Below are positions 23,180 to 35,750 of a stretch of DNA of 64,000 nucleotides, piece after piece. This DNA comes from Ailurus styani. Taxonomy: Eukaryota > Chordata > Mammalia > Carnivora > Ailuridae. The notes below the pieces were generated by a model. That model ran no database searches. It had not been told where the DNA came from and worked only from the letters and a program-made list of their open reading frames with translations. The DNA is taken from assembly GCA_002007465.1 (NCBI GenBank), contig LNAC01001796.1, positions 30,596 through 94,595 of the forward strand, read 5' to 3'. The number at the start of each line of letters is the position of its first letter. Positions within the stretch are counted from its first letter, which is position 1. The translations under genes were made by a program, and so were the position numbers.

Positions 23180-26100
23180 AACTTCAGCTTAATGTGATAT
23201 CAGCCATGTATAACCTTCCATCAGCCTTTGTAAAGTAAAAAATTAAAAGCACTTTCCCCTATTATCCACTTGTGCCTCCAAGATTTTTGTGGGCAAGGGA
23301 AGAAGTGGCTTCCATGGCACTGCATTTGTGATCTCAGTGCTCTCAATCATCAGTCAAATAATCATGGTCATCTTTCCTTTCTATCCTGCTTTCTGATGTA
23401 TGGGTCATAAAGTGCTGATCCCAGGACCTTGTCCTGGCCACAGCAGGGCATCTCCAAGATTCATCTGTCTGGCAGTCTCCTCTTCTCAATTACAGGAAGC
23501 TAGTAAATCCCTAAAAATTCTGTTACTTGTTATCACCCAGAGATGGAGAAAGAGGAGTCTTATTCTGTTCTCAGCTATAAGCTTAGCACTGGAACAGAAA
23601 ATGTTTATGGTCTCAGTGTGAGAAGTTCTTCCCTAGGGATCAAGCAAGGGAGGACCAGATCCCCTGCATTAAACACATTGGGCAGAGCCTCAGAAATCCA
23701 GGTCAAAAATGTAATTTCAAGTGTATGTAGCTACTTGGTATCCTCTTTCCCATATATGAAGTGGAGTGATAACAAACAAAACATGTCGGATCTCATAAGA
23801 ACATCCTGTATGTCTTTTCCTTCCCAAATCTTACCCATATTTAACAGGTCAACTTCAGTGATCCATCTCTCATAAATTCCTGATCCCCTAGGCAAAACTG
23901 AGCTTTTCTCAAGTATCTATCTCATTCATTAACTGTTCTCAAACATATCACATGTATTTTGTGTTTTTCTCTTAAATTTCCGTGTGTTTAAGTCTTGATT
24001 CTCCAGCAAAGTTGAGAGCAGAGCTCTCGTCATATATGCATGTCTTGGAGTTTCTCAGGGATTCTTCACCAGTGCTGGGGGTAAATGAATGAGAGCTCTA
24101 GAAACACATGCTGATGGGTGTTGATCCTATTACTATCTCAGATTTTTAGAGGTCTGAAATTTATCTGCTAGGAGCCATCATTCGACAAAGGCCCTGATAC
24201 TCTGTGGAATAACTGTTTCTTGCCCAAAAGCCATCATGGTGAATGATGGGTAGCACAGATGTGTTTTTCCTGAGACAGACTCAGCACAGCAAAGGTCCAT
24301 TTTTTTTTTTTGCTCACATCAGAGTCTTATGCAAATGGAGTATCTTGGCAGTTATCAAAGTGACTCAAGGCTCTAATGCACACAAGCCTGAGAAATTTCA
24401 CCTTCCCGTGCATCTTTCTGTGTACCCAACAAATGGAAGCTGTATGGAAAGCCTGTAGCACTGTCTCTCCTGTGGTCCCTGAAACAGGCTCTTGATTTAG
24501 TGATATCAGAGAGGCCAGAGAGCATGGAGTGCTGTGACTGAGAGAGTCACCAGGAACCAGACCATGGAGGGCTTATGACTGGTTCTAAGAGGTTGAAAGC
24601 CATTAGGAGATGTGGAGCAGAGCAGTGACATGATCCAACTTAGACTTTGAAAAGGATTCAGGTCCCATTTTTCTTGAGTCCTTTGCCCTGTCTGGCTCTG
24701 ACTGCTCACACGGAACAGCAGCCTCTTCACCACACAGCCCCTGCTCTTTCATCCTGACTCTGCAGGGGTCCATCAGGTACAAAAGTGATACTTGGTGGAT
24801 AAGGTCAGTCCTAGAGAGAACATGACTCTTATTTGATATGTTTCTATCTCATTTTTGTTTGTTTGCTTATTTGCATTTTTGGGGTCAGCATTTATGCACC
24901 CCCATCAGAGAGGTACAGTGTCCTTGAACTGTTTTGGATGATTTCCTTTGGAAAAGGAAGATTTGACACATTCACCCATACTGTGTTACCAGAGAAAACA
25001 CATAAAACCTACTAGGTAGGTGGAGGGAGGATGGGGTATTTGGATTTAATGGAGGAAGTCTGCAGAAGGCAGAGATGAACACAAAGAAATTTATCTCGGA
25101 AGAAGAAACTCCAAACACCAGCAGCAGCATGGGCTTTATTTCTGCTCCAGTCACACTATGAGGGTGTCTGAGAACGTGCACAGGAGCTCCTTAGCTCTGG
25201 GAAAGGGGACTGTGAGCAGACCTCCCCACCAGCCCCAGCAGAAGTGCTCCTGCACCAATGCCACCACTCCTCACACATGTCACTTGATAACCCAGTGGCC
25301 TGGCAATCTCTCCCCTTCAGCACTGGCAGGAACAACGTTCTTTAGAGGTGAAAGTACAGTTTAATTTCTAGGCTTACCCAGGCGTGGACTGGGCTGCATA
25401 GGAGGCCGATAATGAAATATTGGTGGTGCATATTTGATAATGTGCTGAGCGTGCCTGGCACACAGCTTGGGCCAAATGAATGCATTCCTGCGGAGGTCTG
25501 CGCCCCTGTCTGTCCAGAGTGGGGTGGAGTGGGGTGGGGTGCAGGGGCTCAGAAAAGCCCGGACTTTGCTTCCTTGTGTTCTTCATATCCATTGACAGCC
25601 TCACCTCTAAGCAAGGGACCTATACTTCCTTGCCTGTCCCCTCCCCAGAGCAAATGCCCAGGGAGGGGAAGGAGAGAAGAGAAGAGAAGAGAAAAAAAGC
25701 ACTACTTCCCTGACTTGCTCAGCTCTAAACTGAGATCCTACAGAGAATGGTATTTCTCTCACTGTGGTTTCCCAGTGACAATGGGGTCAAAGAAAGCATT
25801 TTTCAAAAAGAGCTTCTTTTCTCAATTTATGGCAGAGCATCCAGTAGCAAGCAGCAAAATGAAATAGGTCTCTGTTATCTCTTCCCCAAAAAGAGACAGC
25901 CCATACAAGGGAAGGAGATAATTCCCGTCTGGCTTTTATATGCCTCATAAAACGCATTGTGCAGGCATGTAAAATATATGGGACTGAGCAGACATATGAG
26001 GTGGGGAAAGGTACAGCTCCTGGTTTCTCATGCTTTTTGGGCTGGAGGACAGCAGAGCATAGAGCTTTCTTTCTCCTTTTTTTTTTTTCCTCTGAGAATA

Positions 26101-26994
26101 AGGACAACAACTAAGAAGTCATTCAATTGTAGCCTCTGTATTGACCTTCAATGGCAGATGGCAGCACAGAGGTGAAAGTAATAATAATGATGATGATTAA
26201 TAGAAATAATGATATTATAAAGTCTGCTTGTTTCACTTGGCCATCTGTGACTCAGCTCTCCGCCTACTGGGATAGAGCTTACAACTTGTTGACTTCTTGG
26301 GTGGTGGGGTAATCAGCCTTTCCCTTAGTGTCCTTCAGGGTTCAGTCAGTCCAACCCTATGTCTGCTCATGGTATTTAGCTCAAGTTACAAATGACAGTT
26401 TGTACATGCACATTCTAGTCCCAGCCCTTTCCCAGGAATTTACAGAAGTACTGTTGTTGGAGGGTGACCTCATGAACATATATACAAGGCCCAAAGCCAT
26501 GTTCCAGGAAGGAAACTTTGAGGGCATGCTGCAGATGCCTGGCCCCATGTTAGATACACTTTTTTTAGAATGTCTCCCCCATGTCTGTTCTTAGCTGTTT
26601 GGTCAAATGATATTAAAGAAACTTAAATGGTGACACATACCAAATTATTTCTGAGAATTAGCAGAGAAGCAGCTAATGGAATGAGAGTTGGAGGAGGAAG
26701 AGCATCTGTTCTCAGAAGACAAGACAAATTGGATCTGGAACTGGAATATAGTCAATTTCTAAAGTTAAAGCTCAGAGATGAGGACATATGGGTTCCTCGG
26801 GCACTGGAAGAGTGGAGATGGGTGAGATAAAAGATGAATATTCCTGCTTCCTTCTCTTTTTGCTTCTTTTCTTCCTTTCAGCTTTCTTCTATTCTTTCCA
26901 CAGCGGTCAGAGAAATTCATATGCACAGATCACTGTGCAGAAGCTTCAAAGCAGCATAGTCAGAATGTCTCCGGAATCAATGTTCATTAATTCT
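23180..26994. other. unique sequence, no gene recognised
   Basis: About 3.8 kb with only minor relics. A possible L2/MIR tail lies near 25437-25482 (gagcgtgcctggcacacagc, then ccaaatgaatgc), a (GAGAA)n-like purine run at 25675-25698, and an AAT/GAT-rich patch at 26179-26220. The 151-codon frame at 25412-25867 crosses the purine run and shows no known family. Confidence 0.45.
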
Positions 26995-27160
26995 CCAGAC
27001 CAGTGGCTCCCAAAAGTAGGGTCCTTTTAACACTGCAGATTTGCAGTCCCAATCCCAGGCCAATAGAATCAGAATATCAAAGGGGCAGAGTCTAGTACTT
27101 TGTGCCTTTTAAATTTGCACAGAGATTCTCATGGGCAGCCAGATAGGAACCACTGCTCTT
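26995..27160. mobile_element. MER5A-like (hAT) DNA transposon relic
   Basis: It is bounded by gaccagtggctcccaaa-type text at the left and gataggaaccactgctc at the right, a near inverted pair of the cagtggttctcaa form. Inside is the typical aatagaatcagaatat and gggcagagtct text. Confidence 0.55.
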
Positions 27161-27184
27161 CTCTACTGTGTTCCCAGGAAGGAG

Positions 27185-27400
27185 CCAACTGGCCCAACCT
27201 AACATAATGAAAGGGCAGAGGATTTGAGGCCAGGCAGAGCTTGGTTCCACTGAGGCACTGTAATTTCCTGGTAGGGAACTTCCCAAACCTCCGGTTTTCC
27301 ACATCTTAAATGGGGATTACGATAGCACCTAATTTGCAGAGCTTGGGTGCTACCGAATGTGGTAATGTAGGCAAACGTGCTTCCTGAACTATAGAGGGCT
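27185..27400 (+). repeat. MIR relic
   Basis: MIR-like order: gcagaggatttgaggccagg, aacttcccaaacctccggtt, tccacatcttaaatggggat, then gcttgggtgctaccgaatgt. Confidence 0.5.
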
Positions 27401-27619
27401 GTACAGTGGGACCCCTTTCCTCACCTTCTCTAAGTCCTTTTCCATGTCCTGTCCTTCAGCTTGGAGGAGCTGCCCTGCCTCCTCTGCTCCATCTGTTACA
27501 CTCCTACCACAGAGCTGGGTGCGTGGAGCCCCGCTTCCCCTTTATTCTCAGCATCTCCACCAAACCTTTCCCTGTCTACACACATGGTTAGACCACATCA
27601 TCCTTAAACTCTCTTTCCT

Positions 27620-27862
27620 CAGAACCACTGTTCTCTTTATCTCTCTCTTTTTTTAAGATTTTATTTATTTATTTGACACAGAGAGAGAGAGACATCACAA
27701 GTAGGCAGAGAGGCAGGCAGAGAGAGAGGAGGAAGCAGGCTCCCCGTCGAGAGGGAGCCCGATGCGGGGCTCGATCCCAGGACCCTGAGACCATGACCTG
27801 AGCCGAAGGCAGAGGCTTTAACCCACTGAGCCACCCAGGCGCCCCAGAACCACTGTTCTCTT
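27620..27862 (-). mobile_element. SINEC (reverse) with perfect target site duplication
   Basis: The sequence cagaaccactgttctctt lies at 27620-27637 and 27845-27862 (the first c may belong to the SINE). Between them is a reverse-strand SINE ending ccacccaggcgcccc, with its A-rich tail on the left (taagattttatttatttatt). Young-looking. Confidence 0.97.
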
Positions 27863-29684
27863 AAAACACCATTTTACTTCACTCTTCATTCAGCATCAGA
27901 CTTCTGAAAATATAGGATGTCCTCTCATCTACCATTTTCTCTCTACCATTGATCCTAATCCTTAGTGATTGAAACATGATGTATACACCTTACGTTACTC
28001 CGTGAAAAACTGCTCCCCGAAAGATAACCAATGGCCACCAACCATTGGCCAACCAAGAGCTCCTTTTCAACCCCCACACTGTATTAAGCAGCGTTGTTCT
28101 CTCTCAGTGGCATTTAATACAATGTGTTGGCTGCATCACCTTTTTGCCACCTGTGGTTTCAAACATCATCTCTTTATAGATGTTATCAGGTCTATTCTAT
28201 CTTGAGCACCAGTTCTTCATTAATAGCTGCTCACTATGTATACTTATTCCTAACATAAAAAAAAAGAAACTAAAAGTCATCATGCCTGGCTGAACATATC
28301 ACGCTTTTTCTTCCTTTTGTGTCTCAGTTAGGATGGTTTCGGCTGCAGATAGTATGAGCTGGACAAAATACAGCTTTAAAGAATGACATTTTGTTATCTT
28401 ATACACTGATTAGTGTGTGGATAAGGTAGTTCTAGGTTTGGTTAATTCAGTGGCATCAAGAGACCAGGTTCTTCCCATTTGTGCATTTTTTCTTTTCATT
28501 CTCAGGGTATTGGTTTGGTTTTTTGGACCAGTCCCCTTTGGGTCCCAAGATAACCACAGCAGTTCCAGATGATGTGTGAATATGCAATATCAAAAGGCAG
28601 GAAAAGGGACTGTTCCTCTTAGAACATCTCTTTTAAAAAGCCATAAAAATCCATTCCAGTAAGCCTCCAGGATAATTCATGTCTCATTGGATAGGATCAC
28701 ACTTTGTGCCTTGTCCAAACCACTCATTGGGAAGGGGAATGGGAAACTGATTCCCTTAGCCTTGCCTAAATCACATGGTAGCTCTATAATGTTAGTGAAG
28801 AAGAAATGGAGAAAAGATGACTGTTGGGTTGTCAACCAATAGGACTTCTATAATTATCACACCCTTAAACAACAACTTCTAATTACCCATCCCAGTGCTG
28901 GCACTCCATACAACCCCAGTCCAGCCATGCCTGCCTGCCATATTCTCCGTTTCTATTCCAACTACACCAAGCTACTTTCATTACCAAATCTCAAAATACA
29001 GTATTATGCCTCTGGGCATCTTACTGTTTAATATAGACAGCTATACCTGGTTCTGCAATGCCTCTCCCACCACAGTCAGTCTTCCCCCCATTCCCAACAT
29101 GTACACAAAAATCTCTACTGATGCTTCAAGTGCTATTCAGATCAGTGGGTTCAGGGAAGATGCTCGGTTTTTCCAAAGGCTTCCTCAGGAACTAGATAAT
29201 ATTTGGAAGGAAGCTTATAAATAAAGTTAGGCCGGAAGATGGCCCAGCAAAGCTATTTTTCCCCCAATAAATGTCACATGCATTGATATTCTCTGAGGTC
29301 AGAATCCTTGAGAAAACTCTACCAATTTCTATAGTCATAAGCCATGGAATACTCTAGCAATAAGGGAACTTGGGAGAATAAAGTGGGCTTTTTTCCTAAG
29401 CAGCATTAATGATACGATTTTGGTATTCAAGATGAACTGTTGCATTGATGTGGGGTTGGATCCTACCCAAGTTTCTGGGAAAGGTGCTGCCAGGGGGCTG
29501 AGTCCCTAACAGGAGTTTGGGCATTTGTACTCCTGGGCAAGAACACACTGGAATGTGAGGCAACAATGGAGGTCACTCAGCAGCCTAGCAGGTACCTTGG
29601 GACTTGGCCCACCTTTATGCATTCACTCAGTGTGGTCAGAGTTCCTGCCGGGCAAGCTAGATGCACCTGAGAGGCTCACCTCTG
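27863..29684. other. mostly unique sequence, possible old repeat at 28330-28790
   Basis: No gene recognised. The stretch 28330-28790 (ggttcttcccatttgtgcat, then ctcattggataggatcacac and aatcacatggtagctctata) has the feel of an ancient interspersed repeat but I cannot name it. The 109-codon open frame at 28895-29224 is unrecognised. Confidence 0.4.
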
Positions 29685-29870
29685 CCTTTTTTTTTTTTTT
29701 TAAGATTTTATTTATTTGACAGAGAGAGGGAACACAAGTAGGGGGAGTGGGAGAAAGAAGCAAGCTTCCCATTGAGCAGGGAGCCCTATGTGGGGCTCAA
29801 TCCCAGGACCCTGGGATTATGACCTGAGCTGAAGGCAGCTGCTTAATGACTGAGCCACCCAGGTGGCCCC
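29685..29870 (-). mobile_element. older diverged SINEC (reverse)
   Basis: The T-run and taagattttatttatttgac on the left and tgagccacccaggtggcccc on the right are a reverse SINE. It differs from the other copies by several changes (acacaagtagggggagtggg block). No clear duplication, so it is probably older. Confidence 0.93.
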
Positions 29871-30454
29871 CCAGCCCCAAATTTGTGTGGCTATCTTCCA
29901 TTCACACACTGTCCCCAGGCTGCCCGACCATGGCTGCTGTGACAAGGCTGTTTGTACTAATAAAGCACACTGCAAAAGCCATTACAACATATATAGAAAG
30001 GAACGGTTGGGACCACTTTTCCTTTAAAGTTAGCTGTGCCTGTGGGGGGCACTGGAGGGTTTACAGCACACCTTCCCTCCCCTAACTCCTCCAGAGCCTT
30101 ACGTCTGGTTAATGTGGTTTGGAAAATCTGAGAACCAGTCAGGCTAGAACAAAGCAAAGTCTACAGGCAGGAAATTTTGTCTTCAGACACTCTTCCCACA
30201 CCTGCCATTCCCGTCCTCTCTCTGAAGCGCTGTCTCTCTTCACCCTCCCACCACCCAGCACAGGGCTCCAGGAAAGGATCTGATCTTCGTCATTTACACC
30301 TGAGCATGAATTTAAGCTCCTTATTACATCTCCTAGGAACACTTGCCAATTAAATCTGCTACTACTTGTAGAATGAAAGACATTTTTCCCTGTTAAAGTT
30401 TCAAGCGTCAGTGAGTAGATCTGGTATACAAGCACACACATACGCACATATCTG
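29871..30454. other. unique sequence, no gene
   Basis: No supported feature. Open frames of 66-102 codons on both strands are unrecognised. Confidence 0.45.
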
Positions 30455-30580
30455 GGACATTTAAACTGATATTTTATAGCCTTTGATCCTCACGACAACC
30501 CACGGGAGATAGAGGAGATATTCTGAGCATCTTCATTTTACAGAAGAAGAAACTGTGGCTTTGTGACTTTGAGTGGGTAT
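30455..30580 (-). repeat. MIR relic (reverse)
   Basis: The text ttgatcctcacgacaaccca, then gagcatcttcattttacaga and agaagaaactgtgg, is the reverse-strand MIR pattern. Confidence 0.55.
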
Positions 30581-30782
30581 GACACCACTGGGAAGAGACT
30601 CCCCCATGGCCATTGGGTGGCAAATGTTCCCAGAGCTCTAATCTGATGCCAGGATCTTCTAGCTGACAAACCCTCATGGGATGTTATCCTCCTCTGTGTC
30701 AGCCTCTGGCATCCAGAGTACCAGGCTGCCATAGAGCTTCATGTATCCAGGCGGGATACCCATGTGTCTGGGGTGCTATAAA

Positions 30783-31028
30783 AGATACTAGGAAGGGGCG
30801 CCTGTGTGGCTCAGTTGGTTAAACATCTGCCTTCCGCTGAGGTCATGATATAGGGCTCCTGGGATCCAGCCTCACATCTGACTCCCTGCTCAGCAGGGAT
30901 GCTGCTTCTCCTTTTTCCTCTGCCCCTACACCACTCATGCTCTCTCGTCCACACTCTCTCTCTCTGTCAAATAAATAAAACCTTTAAAAAATTGATTTAT
31001 ATTAAAAATAATTAAGAGATACTAGGAA
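30783..31028 (+). mobile_element. diverged SINEC with 12-base target site duplication
   Basis: The duplication agatactaggaa lies at 30783-30794 and 31017-31028. The body starts ggggcgcctgtgtggctcag at 30795 and ends with the AAATA tail near 30990, followed by AT-rich text. Several internal substitutions mark an older subfamily. Confidence 0.95.
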
Positions 31029-31964
31029 TACTACTAGTTGCGGTTGTCAGACAATTCCAAAGGAGTTTCCCCCCTAAACCAGCAATCTCTTACCCACCTT
31101 TTAAGGCAAAGGAGTTTTTCTTGCCCCTTTATATCCTTTAGTTTCTCAATGTCGAAATTTGACATTCCCACTTGTTCCCAGTTTTAAAAGACCCCTTCTC
31201 ATCTTTGTTCTTTTTGTGTGGCCTCCCCAGAGACTAGGAGACTAGGAGAGAGCGCTGTGGACTGGGGCATCTCTCATCATCATTGGGCATGAGTAATTTG
31301 TGTTTTCAAATTGCTGGAGACGAACTGGGGAAGGCAAAGAAAAAGTCCTTCTGGAGGCAGAGACGACCGGAGAAATATTGTGCTCTGTGAAATAGATAAG
31401 CAGAAGAGCTGTTTATTCCCTTGGTGGCGTGAGGCCCGGCTTTGAGGCAGATAAATCTTTGCTGGTAATACAGTACTTAAACCAGAACTGACACCTTTTT
31501 ATATCAACTGCAGAGAATTGCTTTTGTGAGGCTCTGATACAAAGGCTGCAGCGGCGCTTCCTTGCATATCAATTCCCCAGCAGCCTGTTGCTTGTCTCAG
31601 GCCTGCCCTTTAGGCAGCTGCCCCTGGTCTCAATGTGGCATCAAGGTCTGAGAAAGACAGGGAAGGAAGACTGGCCCCCAAATGTAAGGGACAACTTGCG
31701 GGAGCAGGCGGCCATTGGACAGACGCGGGGTGTTTGGCTGTGTCGAGGATATTCTGCTCTGTTCCTTCCCACCCTAGATTCCTACATGGGAGCTGCTGGA
31801 ACCAGCCAGCAGGGCACAGCAGATGGGGAAAGTGCAGTCACTGTACACACAGCCTTTGCCAGGCGCAGGAGCCCAGAGGCAAAAGGGCTCAAATTATTTT
31901 TGACTTTGTTCTTTAATAGACCACTAAAATGTACTTGGTGCGGATAAACGGGAAAATACCAATA
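31029..31964. other. repeat-free segment, candidate regulatory sequence at 31290-31640
   Basis: No recognisable repeat. The part 31290-31640 contains GATA-type words (agataag 31394-31400, agataa 31449-31454), the octamer-like ttgcatat at 31562-31569 and CpG-containing text (gcagcggcgcttccttgcat), unlike the CpG-poor surroundings. No open frame shows a known family. Regulatory function is inference only. Confidence 0.3.
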
Positions 31965-32219
31965 AGCAAAATGAAGAAATATTTATATTTGTCTATATAT
32001 TTCATTGTCTATCTTTGTAAGGGTAAATATATATATTCATATAAATATATATGAATATAAAAATACAAAATATATATGAATATATAAGTATTTCCAAGGG
32101 TAAATATATATATGAATATATATATGAATATGTCTATCTTTCCAAAGGTAAATATATATATGAATATATAAATATGTATAATGTATCATACATATACAAT
32201 TTTATATAAAAATAAAACC
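31965..32219. repeat. AT-rich degenerate tandem repeat
   Basis: Words like gtaaatatatatatgaatat recur three times (near 32022, 32099 and 32150). At least two are preceded by a ctatctttccaa/ctatctttgtaa-type spacer. This looks like a decayed minisatellite with unit about 50-75 bases. Confidence 0.6.
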
Positions 32220-32520
32220 ACTGAATTTAAGAAACAAAACAGATGAACATAGGGGAAGAGAGGGAAAAATAAAATAAGATAAACACAGAGAGGGAGGCAA
32301 ACCGTAAAAGACTCCTAGTTATAGGGAAGAAATTGAGGGTTGCTGGAGAGGAGGTGGGTGGGGGAAGGGGATAACAGGGTGACGGGCATTAAGGACGGCA
32401 CGTGATATAATGCGCCCTGGGTATTATATGCAACTGATGAATCACTAAATTTCTACCCCTGAGACTAATACTACACTTTATGTTAACTAAATTAAGTTTA
32501 AATAAAAAATTTAAAAAGCC
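32220..32520 (+). mobile_element. LINE-1 3' end, 5'-truncated
   Basis: It begins gaatttaagaaacaaaacag near 32224 and passes through gagggaggcaaaccgtaaaa, a G-rich run at about 32344-32370 and gcaactgatgaatcactaaa, then the tail tttaaataaaaaatttaaaa. No clear duplication was found. Confidence 0.9.
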
Positions 32521-32523
32521 ACG

Positions 32524-32900
32524 CGGTTATGGACTGAATATTGGTGCCTCCCTCCCCCACTGATATGTTGAAAGTCTAACTGCCAATGTGACTAAATTTG
32601 GAGATGGGCCTTTATGGAAGTAATTAGGTTAAAAGGTCCTAAAGGCAGACCCTGATGCAATAGGATTTGTGACCTTGTAAGAAGGGACATGTGAGAGCTC
32701 CCTCTTACTCTGGCAATGACAGAGCAAGAAGGAGACCAGGACCACCAACTACAAGCCGGGAAGAGAGGTCTCGCCAAGAACCAAAAAAGTGGGCACCTTC
32801 CTCTGGGACTTCTAGCCCCCAGAACTGTGAGGAAACAGATGTCTGTTGTTTAGGTCAGTCTGTAACATTCTGTTATGGTGGCCTAAATGACTAACACATG
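32524..32900 (+). repeat. MaLR-type (MST/MLT1-like) solitary LTR
   Basis: It starts near ttatggactgaatattggtg, continues aatttggagatgggccttta, ggatttgtgaccttgtaaga and cttctagcccccagaactgt, then gtctgttgtttaggtcagtc, and ends tggcctaaatgactaacaca. This is the well-known order of ERVL-MaLR LTRs. No internal region or partner LTR is present. Confidence 0.75.
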
Positions 32901-33134
32901 CACTTCTACATGGGGTTCTGCTTCTCCTGCCCCCACTTAAAGCCATGGTGTATCATGAGCATTTCTCCAGCACCCATGCTCCTATGGTATCATGGAAGGG
33001 ACTGCCTTAGTCGCATGACTCTTGCACTCAGGAATCTGGGCTCTGATTTTCTTTCTCTTCCTCTGCTTGCTAATGGCCTTCTTTCATTTTGCCCTCCCAC
33101 CTAATTCGACTTCCCACTGGGGGTAGCCTGCTGA

Positions 33135-33275
33135 TGTGGTTTGGACATAGCCAATTCTTAGTTATGTGGTTTTGCCGAGTCAGTCTCCCCCAAACTCAGC
33201 TTCTCTGCCTATAGAACAGGCTAATAATTGGACATCCTATGAATAAAAGGAGGACTAAATGGGAAAATACTTATC
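33135..33275 (+). repeat. MIR relic
   Basis: The sequence ttagttatgtggttttgccg, aaactcagcttctctgccta, then agaacaggctaataattgga follows the MIR order. Confidence 0.45.
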
Positions 33276-34394
33276 AGCATGGTCGTTGGTAAATTGTAGA
33301 TTGAGCTCCTTCGATTCAAACAAGAGTAGGCTTCTGTCCTGCAGAATATGTTCTCCACACTAGTGTTTTTAGCGTACTCTGGCCCAGCATGCTGAGCATC
33401 ACCTGGGGTCCGTGGCTGGCTGAGCCTCTCGTCTGGTCCATTTCTCCTTCCCACCTGGTGCTGGGTTTGTGTGCGCCCTTCTTTGATGTCTCAGTCTTGT
33501 TTCCTCTTAGCTTCTGCTGCTCTCTCCACTTCAAAGCCATCTAACTGAGAGAGGCTGTGCCCTTTCAGATTTTTTTTTTTACCATTCCCTAAACAAATTC
33601 ACAGGCTTTAGGGTAGCTGGGAATGGGTAGTGTCACACACTGGGGAAGTCACTTTGCTCTCCGAATCCTGGGTCTGGTCTTGGCTAGACCAAGATAACTT
33701 CCCCGAAAGATCTTTCAGGCTATTGTCCTGGAAACTGATGTTACTCTTTCTCAGCCTAGCTCATGGCACATTCTCCCACCCCTTCAAAGCACTAGCTCCC
33801 TCCTGGGCCAACACATCACTTGTGGCACAGAACCTGTGGCTGTGTGCACTTGGCTGAGCTGGAAACCCACGTCCCCTGCCAATCTATAGCTTCCTTCCCA
33901 AGCAGCTGCCACCACACAATGGAATTAACATAAAACACAACTCGGCAGAGGCACATTTAATTTACGGTGATTATACTATCTATTATACAACACAGTTTTA
34001 AGTACTACAAGATCCCTGGAGAACAGGGGGGAAAAACACATGTACAAAGAACCCAACCCTCTCCAAAATCACATAATGACAGAAGAATCTCAGTAACAAA
34101 ATACAATTCATGGCATAATAAATAGTGTATTTTTAAGTACTTAACATTTCTCAATTCTTTATTTCATTCCCATCAGGACCTCAGTTTATTTCTAGTGGAG
34201 AAAAAAAGTATATCAACAATTTCAAATTCTGAGAGACAATTAGAACTGAATGTGGATTCTTACAGGAGAATGTTTCAGGGTGAATACTGGGTGGGTTTCT
34301 GATGCACTTCTTCCCACATGGGGCCAGGCACCACATCCCTGCCCTGGGAGAGCTCTGAGCCTTCCGTGCAGGGGATCCACAGGGATGGCACAAA

Positions 34395-34580
34395 GAGCAG
34401 GAACTCTGGTATCCTCCAGTCCCAATTACACTATTTTCTAGTCATGTGACCATTCTGATCCTCAATTATTTCATCTGTAGAACAGGGATAACAGCAGCCC
34501 CCTCAGATTTGTTATGAGATTTTAATGACCTTTCATAAAAGAGTTGCATGCCCAGCATATATCAGGAGTTCAAGAATTCC
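34395..34580 (+). repeat. MIR relic
   Basis: The order tctagtcatgtgaccattct, tcaattatttcatctgtaga, acagggataacagcagcccc, then tttgttatgagattttaatg is MIR. Confidence 0.6.
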
Positions 34581-35629
34581 TGATTCCCTTCTTGCTACCT
34601 TTCTGCTTTCTACTCCCTTCCTTTCTGGAGTAAATGGAGATATAAGGCTTTTTCTAAAGGAAAGGGTCATGACAAATGGGCTGTCAGGTAGCTCTGGGGC
34701 GATGTTGGAGACAAGAGGATCTTAAGCAGTTTTGAGGTATGTGCAGGTATGAACCCTGTTTGGAAGCAGGGGACTGGACCGGTGGGCTCTGGGATGAAAC
34801 AGTCCCATCCCCACCCTTCAAGCCACCACAGTCTAAGGAGTGATGTGTGTATAAGCAGTGCAGTGTGATGGCCCCAAATTGAAAGGGGAGTAGGGAGCAG
34901 TGAAGGCACTGATGATGGAGTAACCAGTTCTTTCGCTTCCCAGAGGTGGGAATACATATGCTGTGAAAAGGAGTTACAGATAGCGATGCCTGAGCTCCCT
35001 GTGCCTGGCCCATATTTGCATGGAACAATAATTGCTCCAACCCTCAAGGGAAGGAGGAGGAATCCCAATCTGTTTTTATAGCTTGCTTAGCAAACGTTAT
35101 TGCTAAGATGATTTTTATGTAACTCAAGGCAACACTTACGACCTGGGTCCCTGTGCTGTGCCAACAGCAGGCCAGACGTAGAGTCAGTCCAAAGATGAGC
35201 AAGACTCTGTCATCCTGCTTTGTAGAGTGTATATTTCAGGTTTACACAGGAGACTAAAACCCTGCAGAGCGAAAAATGTGCCTTCCAAGAGCTAAAACAA
35301 GCTGAGACATGGGTATTCAAAAGTGCAATGTTTTATGCCTGTTGATATGGAGGGAAGGAATTTCAGCTAATGGGCAGGTTACATCTGGGATTGTTATAGG
35401 CAGTGATGTGCCCAGCCATCATCCTTATGTTATATTTTACATTGTTCTTTTTTAAGGCCATGACTTTTTGGGAGAGGGTGTGATATAACCTTCATATGAT
35501 TGGCTATTTAAGCCATAAGCATTCTCTTCTCTCTGAAATGAGAGAAGCAGATATCATTTGGCCCACACATATTTACTACACACATAATACGTGCCCAGTA
35601 GCCCTTGAAGAGCTGAGCTCTGTGGGAGA

Positions 35630-35745
35630 TATAAAATAACAACCAATGTGAATAATACTTAACAGTGTACAAAACACCTTATCACATATTTTTTGATCCT
35701 TACAACAAACTTGCCCATCAAGGAAAATATAGATGTAAATATGAA
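35630..35745 (-). repeat. MIR relic (reverse)
   Basis: The text aatacttaacagtgtacaaa, then ttgatccttacaacaaactt matches the reverse-strand MIR 5' portion. Confidence 0.45.
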
Positions 35746-35750
35746 TATAA

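Larger units (their letters stand above)
32901..35629. other. mostly unique sequence with MIR relics, no gene
   Basis: Apart from the two MIR relics listed separately, nothing is recognised. Paired opposite-strand frames of 118-133 codons at 34667-35068 overlap each other and lack similarity. Confidence 0.45.

Noticed and set aside
25412..25867. 151-codon plus-strand frame
   Set aside because: It crosses a GAGAA-type low-complexity run and an L2/MIR-like tail, with no recognisable domain, coding signature or splice context.
28895..29224. 109-codon frame as a possible exon
   Set aside because: Starts at an arbitrary ATG, has no recognisable similarity and no convincing splice signals; kept only as unique sequence.
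32524..32900. Full endogenous retrovirus
   Set aside because: Only a solitary LTR pattern is visible; no internal retroviral sequence or second LTR in the window.
34667..35068. Overlapping 118- and 133-codon minus-strand frames
   Set aside because: Two long frames in different phases of the same strand, unrecognised products, no start context or neighbours; most likely chance.
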